Of a stretch of DNA of 64,000 nucleotides, positions 63,671 through 64,000 are shown piece after piece; position 1 is the first letter of the stretch; every line of letters starts with the position of its first letter. Source of the stretch: Thunnus maccoyii (lineage: Eukaryota; Chordata; Actinopteri; Scombriformes; Scombridae). Where the stretch lies: NCBI RefSeq assembly GCF_910596095.1, contig NC_056543.1, positions 24,686,542 through 24,750,541 on the forward strand, read 5' to 3'. Below the pieces are notes generated by a model. That model was not told where the DNA came from. It was given only the letters and a program-made list of their open reading frames with translations, and did no database searches. The translations under genes were made by a program, and so were the position numbers.

Positions 63671-64000
63671 CTGGAGGGAAACAGTCACAGTGTGCAGCTA
63701 TATTAGATGGTTATGTCTCATTTGCCAAGCTTCAATTCAAGAGAGTGACACTGATGAATGCAAGCCTGGGATAACACTTAAACTGCAATGCATTTATGTT
63801 CACACAACCTGCAGAGGTCAACATTAAGATCTGATAGTTAGCTGAAGTGAAACTGATGACACTGGGTTTTTACATGTTATATCATTTATTGTTATTTTAA
63901 GTTGACTGAGGAAATGCTCTCAGCACAAAGATGAAACCAGTTCGAATAAAACATTTTTTTTTACTTTAAAAATACATGATCAGTTTACAAATGTATGTAA
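63671..64000 (-). other. med14: med14 intron at the window edge
   Basis: Noncoding sequence upstream of the last complete med14 exon in view. No further exon is recognisable before the window ends. Confidence 0.6.

Noticed and set aside
1-64000. CRISPR arrays, tRNA or rRNA genes, prokaryotic operons
   Set aside because: The only direct tandem repeats are dinucleotide microsatellites, and no cloverleaf or rRNA-like segment was recognised; spliced vertebrate genes exclude a prokaryotic source.

Overview
This looks like nuclear DNA from a ray-finned fish, probably a percomorph teleost (inference). Protein-coding genes are split into many short exons with GT-AG introns, CA/TG microsatellites are abundant, and relics of Tc1, hAT, BED-finger and short inverted-repeat elements typical of teleosts are scattered throughout. 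I saw no rRNA, tRNA, CRISPR array or prokaryotic feature.

Layout. Positions 1-13,200 hold no recognisable gene: AT-rich intergenic sequence with microsatellites, a LINE tail relic and inverted-repeat elements. Positions 13,200-36,320 are ppp2r3b on the + strand, encoding a PP2A B''-family regulatory subunit (581 aa reconstructed from 13 coding exons). A second, internal first exon at 22,639 matches the PR72-type N-terminus known from the paralogue PPP2R3A. Positions 37,355-51,000 are a cohesin SA/STAG gene on the - strand, most likely meiotic stag3 (30 coding exons, 1154 aa reconstructed). Positions 51,466-53,139 between genes are mobile-element relics. Positions 53,713-57,164 are an unrecognised 261-aa all-helical protein gene on the - strand (8 exons). 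Positions 58,490-64,000 are the 3' part of med14 on the - strand (Mediator tail subunit), which runs off the right edge.

ppp2r3b and stag3 converge tail to tail. stag3, the unknown gene and med14 lie in tandem on the - strand. All exon chains were joined by hand and keep reading frame through every junction, so the genes look intact.

The most interesting signals concern splicing and isoform choice. (1) ppp2r3b carries a PR72-type alternative 44-residue N-terminus whose frame-preserving donor is GC, with a GT donor 4 nt downstream that would frameshift into an early stop. (2) Three stag3 acceptors and one med14 acceptor have a (TG)n tract where a polypyrimidine tract is expected. (3) A stag3 GC donor is followed 12 nt later by a (CA)n tract. 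The unknown 261-aa gene and a cluster of TAACGTTA palindromes in the ppp2r3b first intron also deserve a look.
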